From the NCBI GenBank assembly GCA_004346645.1, contig SMDA01000003.1:341307-405306 (forward strand): a stretch of DNA of 64,000 nt. Direction: 5' to 3'. Source of the stretch: Gulbenkiania mobilis. Lineage in GTDB: Bacteria > Pseudomonadota > Gammaproteobacteria > Burkholderiales > Chromobacteriaceae. Position 1 is the stretch's first letter. Each line of letters opens with the position of its first letter. Of this stretch, positions 39,329 through 49,112 are shown piece by piece. Position numbers and translations under genes: made by a program. The notes beneath the pieces were generated by a model. That model saw only the letters and a list, made by a program, of their open reading frames with translations, ran no database searches and was not told where the DNA came from.

Positions 39329-42300
39329 TCAGTCCTTCAGCAGGCTGTCCAGGCGGGCGGCCTTGGGCTTGACCAGCCAGAAGTAGTCGACATAGTCCTC
39401 GAAGTTCTGCAGCATCGCCTGGGCGGTTTCGGAGCCAGTCAGTTCGGCATGCTTGGCGATCTTCTCCAGAAGGAAGGCGCGGTACATGCCCATGGCTTCA
39501 CCGTTGATCAGGTGGATGTCGATCAGCTCGTTGTTATAGCGGTAGGCAAAGCGCTCGTTCGGGTCGTAGACGAAGGCAAAACCTCCGGTCATGCCGGCAC
39601 CGAAGTTATAGCCGGTCTCACCCAGGACGATGACACACCCGCCAGTCATGTATTCGCAGCAGTGGTCGCCGGCGCCTTCGATCACGGCCAGCGCGCCGGA
39701 GTTGCGCACGCCGAAGCGCTCGCCGGCGATCCCGGCCGCGAACAGCTGGCCACCGGTGGCCCCGTAGAGGCAGGTATTGCCGACGATAATCGACTCTGAG
39801 GACTTGTAGGCCGCCGACTTGGGGGGATAGATGGTGATGCGGCCACCGGCCATGCCCTTGCCTACATAGTCGTTGGCGTCGCCTTCCAGCTCCAGGTGCA
39901 GGCCGGGGGCATTCCAAACACCAAAGCTCTGCCCGGCCGCCCCATTGAACTTGACCGTCAGGCAGCCGTCCGGCAGGCCAGCAGCCCCATGTACGCGGGC
40001 AATCTCCCCCGACAGGCGGGCGCCGATCGAACGGTTGACGTTGGCGATCGGATACTCCAGCCGTAGCATCTGCCGGTTTTGGATGGCCGGCAGCGCCGCC
40101 TGCAGCACCGCTTCGGCCAGCTCGCCCTTGTCAAACGAAGGATTGGCCTCGGTCACGCAGAAGCGCGGCTCGCTGTCGGGTACCTTCCCTAGATTGAGCA
40201 GCGGTGCCAGATTCAGCTTCTCTTGGCGCTCCGACTGGGCAGCACCCAGTTCCAGAAGGTCCATGCGGCCGATCAGCTCGTCCATGGTGCGCACCCCCAG
40301 CCGCGCCATCCATTCACGCGTTTCCTGAGCCACGAACAGGAAGTAGTTCATCACCATTTCCGGCAGGCCGGTGAAGTATTTGGAGCGCAACTTGATTTCC
40401 TGCGTCGCCACCCCGGTGGCACAGTTGTTGAGGTGGCAGATGCGCAAATACTTGCATCCGAGTGCCACCATCGGTCCGGTACCAAAGCCGAAGGATTCGG
40501 CCCCCAGCATGGCGGCCTTCACCACGTCCAGGCCGGTTTTCAGCCCGCCGTCGGTCTGCACACGCACCCGGCCACGCAGGCCGTTGGCCCGCAGCACCTG
40601 CTGGGCCTCGGACAAGCCCAGCTCCCACGGGCTACCGGCGTACTTGACCGAGGTGAGCGGCGAGGCACCCGTACCGCCGTCGTAACCCGAGATGGTGATC
40701 AGATCGGCATAGGCTTTGGCCACGCCCGCGGCAATGGTGCCCACACCCGGCTCGGCCACCAGCTTGACCGAGACCAGCGCTTGAGGGTTGACCTGCTTCA
40801 GGTCGAAGATCAGCTGTGCCAGATCCTCAATGGAATAAATGTCGTGATGCGGCGGCGGCGAGATCAGGCTGATGCCCGGCTTAGAGCAGCGTAGCTTGGC
40901 GATCAGCGGGCTGACCTTGTCGCCTGGCAGCTGTCCGCCCTCGCCCGGCTTGGCGCCCTGGGCAATCTTGATCTGCAGTACCTCCGCATTGACGAGGTAG
41001 TGCGGCGTGACGCCAAACCGGCCGGAAGCCACCTGCTTGATCTTGGACATCCGCTCGGTGCCGTAACGGCTCGGGTCCTCACCGCCTTCACCCGAGTTGG
41101 AACGGCCGCCCAGCCTGTTCATGGCGATGGCGAGCGCCTCATGGGCCTCTGGAGAGAGCGCGCCCAGCGACATGCCAGCGGAATCGAAACGCTTGAGGAT
41201 GGATTCGACCGGTTCAACTTCCTCAAGGGGAACGGGGCTGGTGGCCAGCCTCGGTTGCATCAGGTCGCGGAACATGGCCACCGGGCGCTGGTTGACCAGC
41301 TCGGCGTACTGCAGGTAGGTGGCGTAGTCACCGGTCTGCACCGCCTTCTGCAGCGTCATCACCACATCCGGGTTGTAGGCATGGTATTCCTCACCATGCA
41401 CGTACTTGAGCAGCCCCCCCTGCGTCAGCGGACGCATCGGATTGTAGGCAAGCCGGGCCAGTTTCTTCTGGTCTGTCTCGAAATCCTCGAAGCCGGCACC
41501 GCCAATGCGGGAAACCGTGCCGCGCAGACACAGTTCCACCACCTCGTCGTGAATACCGATGGCTTCGAAAAGCTGGGCACCGCGATACGAGGCGATGGTG
41601 GAGATGCCCATTTTGGACAGCACCTTCAGAAGCCCCTTGTTGATGCCCTTGCGGTAGTTCTGCAGTGCCTCGTTGTGGCGGAGCGGCACTTCGCCGGACT
41701 GCACCAGATCCAAGATGGTCTGATAGGCGAGGTAGGGATAGACCGCCGTGGCGCCATAGCCGATCAGGCAGGCCATGTGATGCGGATCGCGCACCGTGCC
41801 GGTCTCGACAAGGATGTTGGACTTGCAGCGCAGGCCGGCGTCGATCAATGCGTGGTGCACGGCACCGGTCGCGAACAGGGCATGGATCGGCAGCCGGTCC
41901 GGGCACAGGTTGCGGTCCGACAGCACCACGATCACGGTGCCCTCGCGCACGGCCTCGACCACGTGCTCGGCCAGGCGACGGAGGGCGGCTTCGAGCGAGG
42001 ATTCGGAGGGGTCGTAGCACAGGTCGAAAGTGGTGGCCTTCAGGTAAGGCTCCGGCCGGGTAATGATCTTGACGAACTTCTCGTGGCTGAGCACCGGGCT
42101 GCGCACTTCCAACCGCTTGGCGTGCTCGGCGCTTTCCTCGAACATGTTGCGCTCGGGGCCGAACACGCTGTTGAGCGACATCACCACCGCTTCGCGGATG
42201 GGGTCGATCGGCGGATTGGTCACTTGGGCGAACTGCTGGCGCAGATAATCGAACGGCGAACGGATCTTCTGGCTGAGCACGGCCATCGGCGTGTCATCGC

Positions 42301-43777
42301 CCATCGAGCCCACGGCTTCCTGGCCATCTTCGGCCAACACCCGCAGGATCTGGTCGCGCTCCTCGAAGCTGACATTGAACAGCTTCTGGGCACGCAGCAG
42401 GGCCTCCTTCGGCATCGGCTCGAGGGTACTGTCGTCCTCGATCGAAAGCTCCAGGTACTTGGCGCTGTCCTTGATCCACTGGCGATAGGGCTTGGCTGAC
42501 TTGAGCTGCGCATCGATGTCTTCCGGCATCATGAGCTCGCCGGTCCCCAGATCGGCGGCAAACAGCTGACCGGGCTTGACACGCCCCTTCCGGATCACGT
42601 CCTCGGGCCGGTATTCCCATACCCCCACCTCGGAAGCAATGGTCAGCACGTTGTCGCGGGTGAGCACCCAGCGTGCCGGACGAAGTCCGTTGCGATCAAG
42701 CATGCAGGCTGCGTAGCGGCCATCGGTCAGCACGATGCCGGCGGGGCCATCCCAAGGCTCCATGTGCATTGAGTTGAATTCGTAGAAGGCGCGCAGGTCC
42801 TTGTCGGTACTGTCCACGTTCTGCCAGGCGGGCGGCACCAGAAGACGCAGAGCCCTAAAGAGCGGAATGCCGCCCATCAGCAGGCCTTCGAGCATGTTGT
42901 CGAGCGACATCGAGTCCGACCCATCGGTCTGCACGATCGGCCGTACCGCATCCATGTCCAGATGGGGGGACTCCATGATCTGCTCGCGCGCACGGGCCCA
43001 GTTGCGGTTGCCCTGGACGGTGTTGATCTCGCCGTTGTGCGCGAGAAAACGGAACGGCTGGGCCAGCTTCCACTGGGGCCAGGTGTTGGTGGAGAAGCGC
43101 TGGTGGAAGACGGCCAGGCTGGTCTCGAAGCGGGGGTCTTTGAGATCGAGGAAGAAGCGCGGCAGGTTTTCCGGCGTTACCAGCCCCTTGTACGACAGGG
43201 TATGCGGCGAAAGCGTGGGCAGGTAGAAGTGTGGGTCGTCACCGCGGTTGGCCTTTTCGGCCTGACGGCGGCCCATGTACAGCCGGCGCTGGAAGGCCAT
43301 CTCGTCCATGCCGAACGGACAGTTGACGAACACCTGGACGATGGCAGGCAGGCTGGCCAGCGCTGCTTCGCCACAGGCGGACGGATCGGTGGGCACGGTC
43401 CGGAAGCCTGCGACCTCGAGCTCCTGGGTTTCGAGGTATTCTTTCAGACGTCGCAAGCTGCGCTGTCCGATGGCTTCGTCCGGATGGTGGAACACCAGAC
43501 CCGCCGCATAGGTGCCCTTGAGGGTGATGCCGGCCTCTGCGGCCACCTCGCGCAAAAAGCCGTCGGGCTTCTTGAACAGCAGGCCACAGCCATCGCCCGA
43601 CTTACCGTCTGCCGCCATCGCTCCACGATGGGTCAGCCGGGCCAGCGAGGAGATGGCGGTCTGCGCGATCCAGTGGCTGGGCCTGTCGTCCAACTGCGCG
43701 ATCAGACCGAAGCCACAGCTGTCCTGCTCGAAATCCGGACGGTACAGAGTACCCTCCAACCACTGCTGTCTGTCCAT
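39329..43777 (-). CDS. gltB: Glutamate synthase (NADPH) large subunit
   Basis: GltB makes two glutamates from glutamine and 2-oxoglutarate. From the ATG at 43777 it has 1482 residues. Family knowledge predicts removal of the first 20 residues to expose Cys21 (DSCGFGL), the amidotransferase nucleophile. Later segments are FMN/synthase elements ([14 protein letters not shown]), a cysteine cluster ([19 protein letters not shown]) and the C-terminal beta-helix with repeated glycine motifs ([11 protein letters not shown] and [11 protein letters not shown]). It is linked with glnK-amtB by ammonium assimilation, although the genes are far apart. Confidence 0.97.
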   Translation of the reverse strand: MDRQQWLEGTLYRPDFEQDSCGFGLIAQLDDRPSHWIAQTAISSLARLTHRGAMAADGKSGDGCGLLFKKPDGFLREVAAEAGITLKGTYAAGLVFHHPDEAIGQRSLRRLKEYLETQELEVAGFRTVPTDPSACGEAALASLPAIVQVFVNCPFGMDEMAFQRRLYMGRRQAEKANRGDDPHFYLPTLSPHTLSYKGLVTPENLPRFFLDLKDPRFETSLAVFHQRFSTNTWPQWKLAQPFRFLAHNGEINTVQGNRNWARAREQIMESPHLDMDAVRPIVQTDGSDSMSLDNMLEGLLMGGIPLFRALRLLVPPAWQNVDSTDKDLRAFYEFNSMHMEPWDGPAGIVLTDGRYAACMLDRNGLRPARWVLTRDNVLTIASEVGVWEYRPEDVIRKGRVKPGQLFAADLGTGELMMPEDIDAQLKSAKPYRQWIKDSAKYLELSIEDDSTLEPMPKEALLRAQKLFNVSFEERDQILRVLAEDGQEAVGSMGDDTPMAVLSQKIRSPFDYLRQQFAQVTNPPIDPIREAVVMSLNSVFGPERNMFEESAEHAKRLEVRSPVLSHEKFVKIITRPEPYLKATTFDLCYDPSESSLEAALRRLAEHVVEAVREGTVIVVLSDRNLCPDRLPIHALFATGAVHHALIDAGLRCKSNILVETGTVRDPHHMACLIGYGATAVYPYLAYQTILDLVQSGEVPLRHNEALQNYRKGINKGLLKVLSKMGISTIASYRGAQLFEAIGIHDEVVELCLRGTVSRIGGAGFEDFETDQKKLARLAYNPMRPLTQGGLLKYVHGEEYHAYNPDVVMTLQKAVQTGDYATYLQYAELVNQRPVAMFRDLMQPRLATSPVPLEEVEPVESILKRFDSAGMSLGALSPEAHEALAIAMNRLGGRSNSGEGGEDPSRYGTERMSKIKQVASGRFGVTPHYLVNAEVLQIKIAQGAKPGEGGQLPGDKVSPLIAKLRCSKPGISLISPPPHHDIYSIEDLAQLIFDLKQVNPQALVSVKLVAEPGVGTIAAGVAKAYADLITISGYDGGTGASPLTSVKYAGSPWELGLSEAQQVLRANGLRGRVRVQTDGGLKTGLDVVKAAMLGAESFGFGTGPMVALGCKYLRICHLNNCATGVATQEIKLRSKYFTGLPEMVMNYFLFVAQETREWMARLGVRTMDELIGRMDLLELGAAQSERQEKLNLAPLLNLGKVPDSEPRFCVTEANPSFDKGELAEAVLQAALPAIQNRQMLRLEYPIANVNRSIGARLSGEIARVHGAAGLPDGCLTVKFNGAAGQSFGVWNAPGLHLELEGDANDYVGKGMAGGRITIYPPKSAAYKSSESIIVGNTCLYGATGGQLFAAGIAGERFGVRNSGALAVIEGAGDHCCEYMTGGCVIVLGETGYNFGAGMTGGFAFVYDPNERFAYRYNNELIDIHLINGEAMGMYRAFLLEKIAKHAELTGSETAQAMLQNFEDYVDYFWLVKPKAARLDSLLKD

Positions 43778-43814
43778 GCTCTTTGCCTGCTTATAATGTG
43801 TAACGGATGTTTTG

Positions 43815-43844
43815 ATTCTAAGGTCAAGATTGCTGACCCTGCAA
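43815..43844 (-). promoter_or_regulatory. Candidate sigma-70 promoter of gltBD
   Basis: On the minus strand the -35 TTGCAG (43839-43844) is 18 bp from the -10 TAGAAT (43815-43820). The start would lie about 30 nt before the gltB ATG. The 43865-44044 region between gltB and the divergent cls is AT-rich and shows only A/T tracts. Confidence 0.55.
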
Positions 43845-44044
43845 CCGCTTTTTGTGCAGTGCATTAGTATAATAAAAACAAAAACTTATGTTTTTTTATG
43901 AAAAAAAAAGCGTGTTTTTTATATCCCGGGAAAAGCATTTTTTTTCAGTTTATGAGACATGCAAATTCGTAAAAACGACCTCTTCAGCTGGGTTTTTTTG
44001 GACTTTGCCTGGTTTAAGAAAATATATTGTTAGACAACATACGA

Positions 44045-45547
44045 ATGCAGCAACACCGTCCGGATTCCTCCCCTCCTGCCGGCCTGATTCGCCAGCTGGC
44101 CGATCAGGCCTTTTCACGCACCGCTGGCGCGCCGTTGGTGGCCGGCAACCGGGTGCACCTGCTGTTCGACAGCGAGGAAAACTTCCCTGCCTGGGAAGCA
44201 GCGATCGCCTCGGCGCAGGAGAGCGTACTCATCGAGATGTACATGTTCGGCAACGATGCCTATGGCAGACGCATCCGGGACCTGCTGGCCGAGCGCGCCC
44301 GGGCCGGGGTGCGGGTGTACCTGCTTTACGACTGGCTGGGCTGCTGGAAGGAACATCTGGGCGGATTCTTCCGCCCGCTGGTGCAGGCGGGCGCGTCGGT
44401 GCAGGCCTTCAATCCCCCCACCCTGACCGGCGGCGTCAGTCTGTTCGGCCGCAACCATCGCAAGCTGATCGTGGTGGATCGGCGGGAAGCCTTCGTCTCC
44501 GGCCTTTGCATCAGCAGCCGCTGGGAGGGCGATGCCGCTCACGGCATTGCACCCTGGCGCGACACCGGAGTACAGCTCTCCGGGCCGCTGGTGCGCGACG
44601 CGGTGGCAGCCTTCGGCGACAGCTGGATGGCCTCGGGCGGCCTGGCGGACTTTGACCAAGGGACGGCAGCGGCGGGCGACGCGGGCGAGGTATCGGCACG
44701 ACTGATTGCCACCACGCCCTCCACGGCACACGTGATGCGGCTGGACCTGCTGATCGCCAGCTTCGCCCGGCAGACACTCTGGCTAACCGACGCCTACTTC
44801 ATGGGCACCAGCATGTACCTGACCGCGCTCAAGCAAGCGGCGCGCGATGGGGTGGACGTGCGGCTTCTGGTGCCGCGCTCGAGCGACATCGGCTGGATCG
44901 CAACGGTCTCACGCACGCTGTACCGGCCGCTGCTGGAAGCCGGGGTGCGGGTGTTTGAGTGGAACGGCCCGATGATCCATGCGAAATCGGCAGTGGCGGA
45001 CGGGCGCTGGGCCCGTATCGGTTCAACCAACCTCAACCTCTCCAGCTGGCTGGCCAACCGCGAGCTGGACATCGTGCTGGAGGACGGGCCGTTGGCCGAA
45101 GCGCTGGAGGCGCAGTTCCTGCGCGACCTGGAAAACGCCACCGAAGTGGTGCTGACAGGCGCGCGGCGACGCCCGGTGCTGACCCGGCCGCGCACGCATC
45201 ATTTCAGCCTGCGCCCGCCAGGGCCGGGCCAGGCCGTGCGCAGCGCCTCGGCCGCAGCGCGACAGGCGGTGCGCATTGGCGACGTGCTGGGAGCGGTGGT
45301 GCGGGGCACCCGCGGCGTGGAGGCGAGCGAGGCTTCGGCCTTCCTGGCGATCGGACTGGTGTTACTGGCAGTGGCCGTGGCAGTAGTGCTGGTGCCGTAT
45401 CTGGTTGCGATACCCCTGGCCTTCTTCCTGGGGCTGTCGGGCGGCGCAGTGGTGCTCCGGGCCCTGGGGCTCTATCTGGAGCGGAAAAAAACGCAACACC
45501 CGCCTCCTGCTCCCCCCGGGCCGCCTGTGTCCGGCGATCCGGAATGA
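44045..45547 (+). CDS. cls: Cardiolipin synthase-like phospholipase D family protein
   Basis: This 500-residue PLD-superfamily enzyme probably condenses two phosphatidylglycerol molecules to cardiolipin at the membrane. Two HKD motifs are visible: GRNHRKLIVVD with CISSRWEGD (about residues 140-170), and MIHAKSAVADGRWARIGSTNLN (about 305-325). The length and lack of an N-terminal anchor resemble ClsB. About 100 extra C-terminal residues include two hydrophobic segments (FLAIGLVLLAVAVAVVLV and LVAIPLAFFLGLSGG). The ATG at 44045 lacks a good ribosome site; a TTG six codons upstream is the alternative. Confidence 0.8.
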   Translation: MQQHRPDSSPPAGLIRQLADQAFSRTAGAPLVAGNRVHLLFDSEENFPAWEAAIASAQESVLIEMYMFGNDAYGRRIRDLLAERARAGVRVYLLYDWLGCWKEHLGGFFRPLVQAGASVQAFNPPTLTGGVSLFGRNHRKLIVVDRREAFVSGLCISSRWEGDAAHGIAPWRDTGVQLSGPLVRDAVAAFGDSWMASGGLADFDQGTAAAGDAGEVSARLIATTPSTAHVMRLDLLIASFARQTLWLTDAYFMGTSMYLTALKQAARDGVDVRLLVPRSSDIGWIATVSRTLYRPLLEAGVRVFEWNGPMIHAKSAVADGRWARIGSTNLNLSSWLANRELDIVLEDGPLAEALEAQFLRDLENATEVVLTGARRRPVLTRPRTHHFSLRPPGPGQAVRSASAAARQAVRIGDVLGAVVRGTRGVEASEASAFLAIGLVLLAVAVAVVLVPYLVAIPLAFFLGLSGGAVVLRALGLYLERKKTQHPPPAPPGPPVSGDPE

Positions 45548-45566
45548 AAACAGCCACTTGAGGGGC

Positions 45567-45576
45567 TTCGGCCAAC
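45567..45576 (-). repeat. Intergenic copy of the GTTGGCCGAA motif
   Basis: This copy lies 20 bp after the cls stop, in reverse orientation (CTTCGGCCAACCC). It is one of 27 in the window. Confidence 0.9.
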
Positions 45577-45660
45577 CCTGCCCGGCTGCGGGCGCGGCCA
45601 CAGGCGACCGGCTTTTACCGCAATGCGGCATCGTGCATGCCCAGCACAAAAAAGTCGCGC

Positions 45661-45952
45661 TACAATGCGCGCTCTTGACGGGTAGTTCCAGGCCGGCAGA
45701 CGTCAGGACGAGGGTATTTCGTCCGATGCGCACCGCGGCGCAAAGCGCCCCCGCCCCCTGCCCGCCACACAGACAGGCACGCCGTCTGCCGGGCAGGTTA
45801 ACCACCGCGCCTCAAGGCAGTTTGCTGCCCCAACGCGCACCGAGTGACTCTTTGGCATTGCCCCGGCCGAAGCTGCGTTACAGGTGCCCGCCCTGCCCGC
45901 CGCCCCGCCGTGCCCTGCCGAAAGTCCGAGTTTTCAGACCAAGGACTCAGGT
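45661..45952 (+). other. Long 5' leader of the decarboxylase gene, with a possible Arg/Pro-rich upstream ORF
   Basis: A -10-like TACAAT (45661-45666, poor -35) would give a leader of about 280 nt. Inside it a hairpin GGACGA/TCGTCC (45706-45724) directly precedes an ATG at 45726. That ATG opens an 84-codon frame rich in arginine and proline (it includes PPCPPPRR) and stops at 45980, 28 nt inside the decarboxylase gene. GC-rich DNA makes chance frames common, so this is only suggestive of substrate-sensing translation control. The rest of the 45548-45952 gap shows nothing else. Confidence 0.3.
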
Positions 45953-48211
45953 ATGCGTTTTCAATTTCCCCTCGTCGTGATCGACGAAGACTTCCGTTCC
46001 GAGAACACCAGCGGCTCCGGCATCCGTGAGCTGGCCGCCGCCATCGAAAGCCACGGCATGGAGGTGGTGGGCTACACCAGTTATGGGGATCTGACCTCCT
46101 TTGCCCAGCAGCAGAGCCGCGCTGCCGGCTTCATTCTGTCGATCGACGACGAGGAGTTCCAGAGCGAGGACACGACGGCAGCAGCGCTGGGCGACCTGTA
46201 CGCCTTCGTGGCCGAGATCCGCCGGCGCAACCCGGACATTCCGGTTTACCTCTACGGCGAGACCCGCACCGCGCGCCACATTCCCAATGACATCCTGCGC
46301 GAACTGCACGGCTTCATCCATATGCACGAGGACACGCCAGACTTCGTCGCCCGCCACATCATCCGCGAATCCAAGAGCTATCTGGATGGCTTGGCGCCGC
46401 CGTTCTTCCGCGCGCTGGTGCACTATGCGCACGACGGCTCCTACTCCTGGCATTGCCCGGGGCATTCGGGCGGGGTGGCGTTTCTCAAAAGCCCGGTCGG
46501 CCAGATGTTCCACCAGTTCTTCGGGGAAAACCTGCTGCGCGCGGACGTGTGCAACGCGGTAGACGAGTTGGGCCAGCTGCTGGACCACACCGGCCCGGTG
46601 GCGGCCAGCGAGCGCAATGCCGCGCGCATCTTCCATGCCGATCACCTGTTCTTCGTGACCAACGGCACCTCCACCTCCAACAAGATCGTGTGGCACAGCA
46701 CCGTGGCGGCCGGCGACATCGTGCTGGTGGACCGCAACTGCCACAAGTCCAACCTGCACGCGATCATGATGACCGGGGCCATCCCGGTGTTCCTGACCCC
46801 GACGCGCAACCACTACGGCATCATCGGCCCGATCCCCAAGTCCGAATTCCAGCCGGAGACCATCCGCCAGAAGATTCTGGCCAACCCGTTCGCCCGCGAG
46901 GCCCTGCAGAAGAACCCGGACCTCAAGCCGCGCATTCTCACCATCACGCAGAGCACCTACGATGGCATCCTTTACAACGTTGAGGAGATCAAGGGGTTGC
47001 TGGACGGTCAGGTGGACACACTGCACTTTGACGAGGCATGGCTGCCGCACGCGGCTTTCCACGACTTCTATGGCGATTTCCACGCCATCGGCGAAGGCCG
47101 CCCTCGGTGCAAGGAATCGATGATTTTCTCCACCCAGTCCACCCACAAGCTGCTGGCCGGCCTGAGCCAAGCCTCGCAGATCCTGGTGCAGGACCCGGAA
47201 AGCCGTCGTCTGGACACCCATGGCTTCAACGAAGCCTACCTGATGCACACTTCCACCAGCCCGCAGTACGCCATCATCGCCAGTTGCGATGTGGCTGCCG
47301 CGATGATGGAACCGCCGGGTGGCACGGCTCTGGTGGAAGAATCGTTGGCCGAAGCGCTGGACTTCCGCCGCTCAATGCGCAAGGTGGATGAGGAATATGG
47401 TGAGGACTGGTGGTTCCGCGTCTGGGGTCCAGACGAGCTGTCGGACGACGGCCTGTGCGATGCAGCCGACTGGGAGCTGAAGCCGGACGCCACCTGGCAT
47501 GGCTTTCAGGGCATTGAGGAAGGCTTCAACCTGCTGGACCCGATCAAGTCCACCGTCCTCACCCCTGGGCTGAACGTGGACGGCACCTTCGAGGACATGG
47601 GCATCCCTGCGGCGATGGTGACCAAATATCTGGCCGAGCATGGCGTGGTGGTGGAGAAGACCGGCCTCTACAGCTTTTTCATCATGTTCACCATTGGCAT
47701 CACCAAGGGCCGCTGGAACACCCTCCTCACCGCCCTGCAGCAGTTCAAGGACGACTACGACAAGAACCAGCCGCTGTGGCGCGTGATGCCGGAGTTCGTG
47801 GCGCGCTATCCGGTGTACGAGCGTGTCGGCCTGAAAGACCTGTGCCAGAAGATCCACAACCTCTACCGCGAGCATGACATCGCCCGCCTCACCACCGAGA
47901 TCTACCTCTCGGAGATGGAACCGGCCATGCGTCCGGCCGATGCCTTCGCCAAGATGGCGCACCGCGAGATCGAGCGGGTGCCGGTGGACCAGCTGGAAGG
48001 TCGCGTCACCGCAGTGCTGCTCACGCCGTATCCGCCGGGCATCCCGCTGCTGATCCCGGGCGAGGTGTTCAACCGGACCATTGTCGACTATCTGCGCTTT
48101 GCGCAGGACTTTAACCGACAGCTGCCGGGTTTCGAGACCGATGTACATGGTCTGGTGGGACAGGACATCGACGGCAAGAAGGTGTACTGCGTCGACTGCG
48201 TCAGGGCGTGA
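45953..48211 (+). CDS. Orn/Lys/Arg decarboxylase (PLP-dependent, fold type I)
   Basis: This enzyme of the biodegradative arginine/lysine/ornithine decarboxylase family makes a polyamine and consumes protons, giving acid resistance. The 752-residue length is typical. An N-terminal response-regulator-like wing domain (about 1-125, FPLVVIDEDF) is followed by the PLP core with GHSGGVAF and LHFDEAWLPHAAFH. The Schiff-base lysine lies in STQSTHKLLAGLSQAS. The ATG at 45953 has AAGGA at 8 nt. Which amino acid it uses cannot be decided from the motifs. No antiporter gene is adjacent. One GTTGGCCGAA copy is at 47344-47353. Confidence 0.92.
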   Translation: MRFQFPLVVIDEDFRSENTSGSGIRELAAAIESHGMEVVGYTSYGDLTSFAQQQSRAAGFILSIDDEEFQSEDTTAAALGDLYAFVAEIRRRNPDIPVYLYGETRTARHIPNDILRELHGFIHMHEDTPDFVARHIIRESKSYLDGLAPPFFRALVHYAHDGSYSWHCPGHSGGVAFLKSPVGQMFHQFFGENLLRADVCNAVDELGQLLDHTGPVAASERNAARIFHADHLFFVTNGTSTSNKIVWHSTVAAGDIVLVDRNCHKSNLHAIMMTGAIPVFLTPTRNHYGIIGPIPKSEFQPETIRQKILANPFAREALQKNPDLKPRILTITQSTYDGILYNVEEIKGLLDGQVDTLHFDEAWLPHAAFHDFYGDFHAIGEGRPRCKESMIFSTQSTHKLLAGLSQASQILVQDPESRRLDTHGFNEAYLMHTSTSPQYAIIASCDVAAAMMEPPGGTALVEESLAEALDFRRSMRKVDEEYGEDWWFRVWGPDELSDDGLCDAADWELKPDATWHGFQGIEEGFNLLDPIKSTVLTPGLNVDGTFEDMGIPAAMVTKYLAEHGVVVEKTGLYSFFIMFTIGITKGRWNTLLTALQQFKDDYDKNQPLWRVMPEFVARYPVYERVGLKDLCQKIHNLYREHDIARLTTEIYLSEMEPAMRPADAFAKMAHREIERVPVDQLEGRVTAVLLTPYPPGIPLLIPGEVFNRTIVDYLRFAQDFNRQLPGFETDVHGLVGQDIDGKKVYCVDCVRA

Positions 48212-48228
48212 CCGCCCGGGCTGTAAGC

Positions 48229-48255
48229 AAAAGGCCTCTTACGGGAGGCCTTTTT
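48229..48255 (+). terminator. Terminator of the decarboxylase gene
   Basis: The stem AAAGGCCTC/GAGGCCTTT with a 6-nt loop is followed by TT. A GTTGGCCGAA copy lies just beyond. Confidence 0.85.
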
Positions 48256-48265
48256 CATGGCCGGC

Positions 48266-48275
48266 TTCGGCCAAC
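48266..48275 (-). repeat. Intergenic copy of the GTTGGCCGAA motif
   Basis: CTTCGGCCAACCCTGA lies between the decarboxylase terminator and the fpr stop. It is one of 27 in the window. Confidence 0.9.
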
Positions 48276-48295
48276 CCTGAAGGCGGGCACCCGTC

Positions 48296-49072
48296 TTACC
48301 AGCCATTCTCCACCGCCAGCTGCGCCGGGGCGGACAGCCGTGACAGGCGATACCCCATCTCCTTGAGCTGGCGATGGGTGTCCTCTACCATCTGCGGGTT
48401 GCCGCAGAGCATAAGGCGCGAATGCGCCGGCGAGAGTGCCAGCCCGGCAGCCTCCTCCAGAGCATGGCTGGCCAGAAGCTGGGGGATGCGCGCCGACAGC
48501 CGCCCAGCAGCGGGTTCGCGCGTTACCACCGGCAAATAGCGGAACTTGTGGCCCTGCTCCGCCCAGAGCGGATGCTGCGGCAGAGCCGCAATCTCCTCCC
48601 GATAGGCCAGCTCGGCCGTATGGCGCACGCTGTGCACCAGCACGATGTGCTCGAAGCGGCTCCAGACATCCGGATCCTGCAGGATGGAAAGATATGGGGC
48701 CAGCCCGGTCCCGGTGGCCAGCAGCCACAGGTCGCGCCCGTCCGGGAAACGGTTGAGCGTGAAGAAGCCGGTGGCCGTCTTGTCCAGCCACAGCGTATCG
48801 CCCTCCGTCTTGCGGCACAGGCGGGAGGTAAAAGCGCCATTCGGCACCACGATGGAGAAGAATTCCAAGTACTCTTCCCACACCGCCGACACCATCGAAT
48901 AGGCACGCCACACCGCCTCTCCGGTCTCGGTCTGCAGCCCCAGGCGCGCGAACTGGCCGGCTGTGAAACGGAAGCCCGCCGGACGCGTAAGCCGAAAGCT
49001 GATCAGCGTTTCTGTCCAGCGGCGCAGATGAGTAATGGTTTCGGTGGTGTACTTGTCCTCGGGGGTGGCCAT
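48296..49072 (-). CDS. fpr: Ferredoxin--NADP+ reductase
   Basis: This FAD enzyme exchanges electrons between NADPH and ferredoxin or flavodoxin, supporting Fe-S cluster synthesis and redox defence. From the ATG at 49072 (AGGAGAG box) it has 258 residues. The FAD domain motif is RAYSMVSA, and the NADP domain has LLATGTGLAPYLSIL and LCGNPQMVEDT. The C-terminus ENGW is typical of the bacterial FprB/FprA subclass. An IscR-type palindrome sits directly upstream, and the gene follows the nitronate monooxygenase gene after 28 bp. Confidence 0.94.
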   Translation of the reverse strand: MATPEDKYTTETITHLRRWTETLISFRLTRPAGFRFTAGQFARLGLQTETGEAVWRAYSMVSAVWEEYLEFFSIVVPNGAFTSRLCRKTEGDTLWLDKTATGFFTLNRFPDGRDLWLLATGTGLAPYLSILQDPDVWSRFEHIVLVHSVRHTAELAYREEIAALPQHPLWAEQGHKFRYLPVVTREPAAGRLSARIPQLLASHALEEAAGLALSPAHSRLMLCGNPQMVEDTHRQLKEMGYRLSRLSAPAQLAVENGW

Positions 49073-49087
49073 GCCCTCTCCTTGCAT

Positions 49088-49112
49088 TTATCCGACTAAT
49101 TTAGTCGGATAA
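49088..49112 (-). promoter_or_regulatory. IscR-type (Rrf2) operator upstream of fpr
   Basis: A perfect 12-bp inverted repeat, TTATCCGACTAA and TTAGTCGGATAA with one base between, matches the 25-bp type 1 IscR consensus (core GACT-N5-AGTC) at about 21 positions. It overlaps a -10-like TATTAT (49109-49114) and ends 15 nt before the fpr ATG. No T-run follows, so it is not a terminator. Confidence 0.6.

Noticed and set aside
45781..45788. GCCGTCTG, part of the Neisseria uptake sequence
   Set aside because: It is followed by CC instead of AA. It is a single partial match in 64 kb, and no full GCCGTCTGAA was seen on either strand.
49088..49112. The inverted repeat as a terminator of the nitronate monooxygenase gene
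   Set aside because: The stem is AT-rich, the loop would be a single base and no T-run follows. The match to an IscR operator is better.
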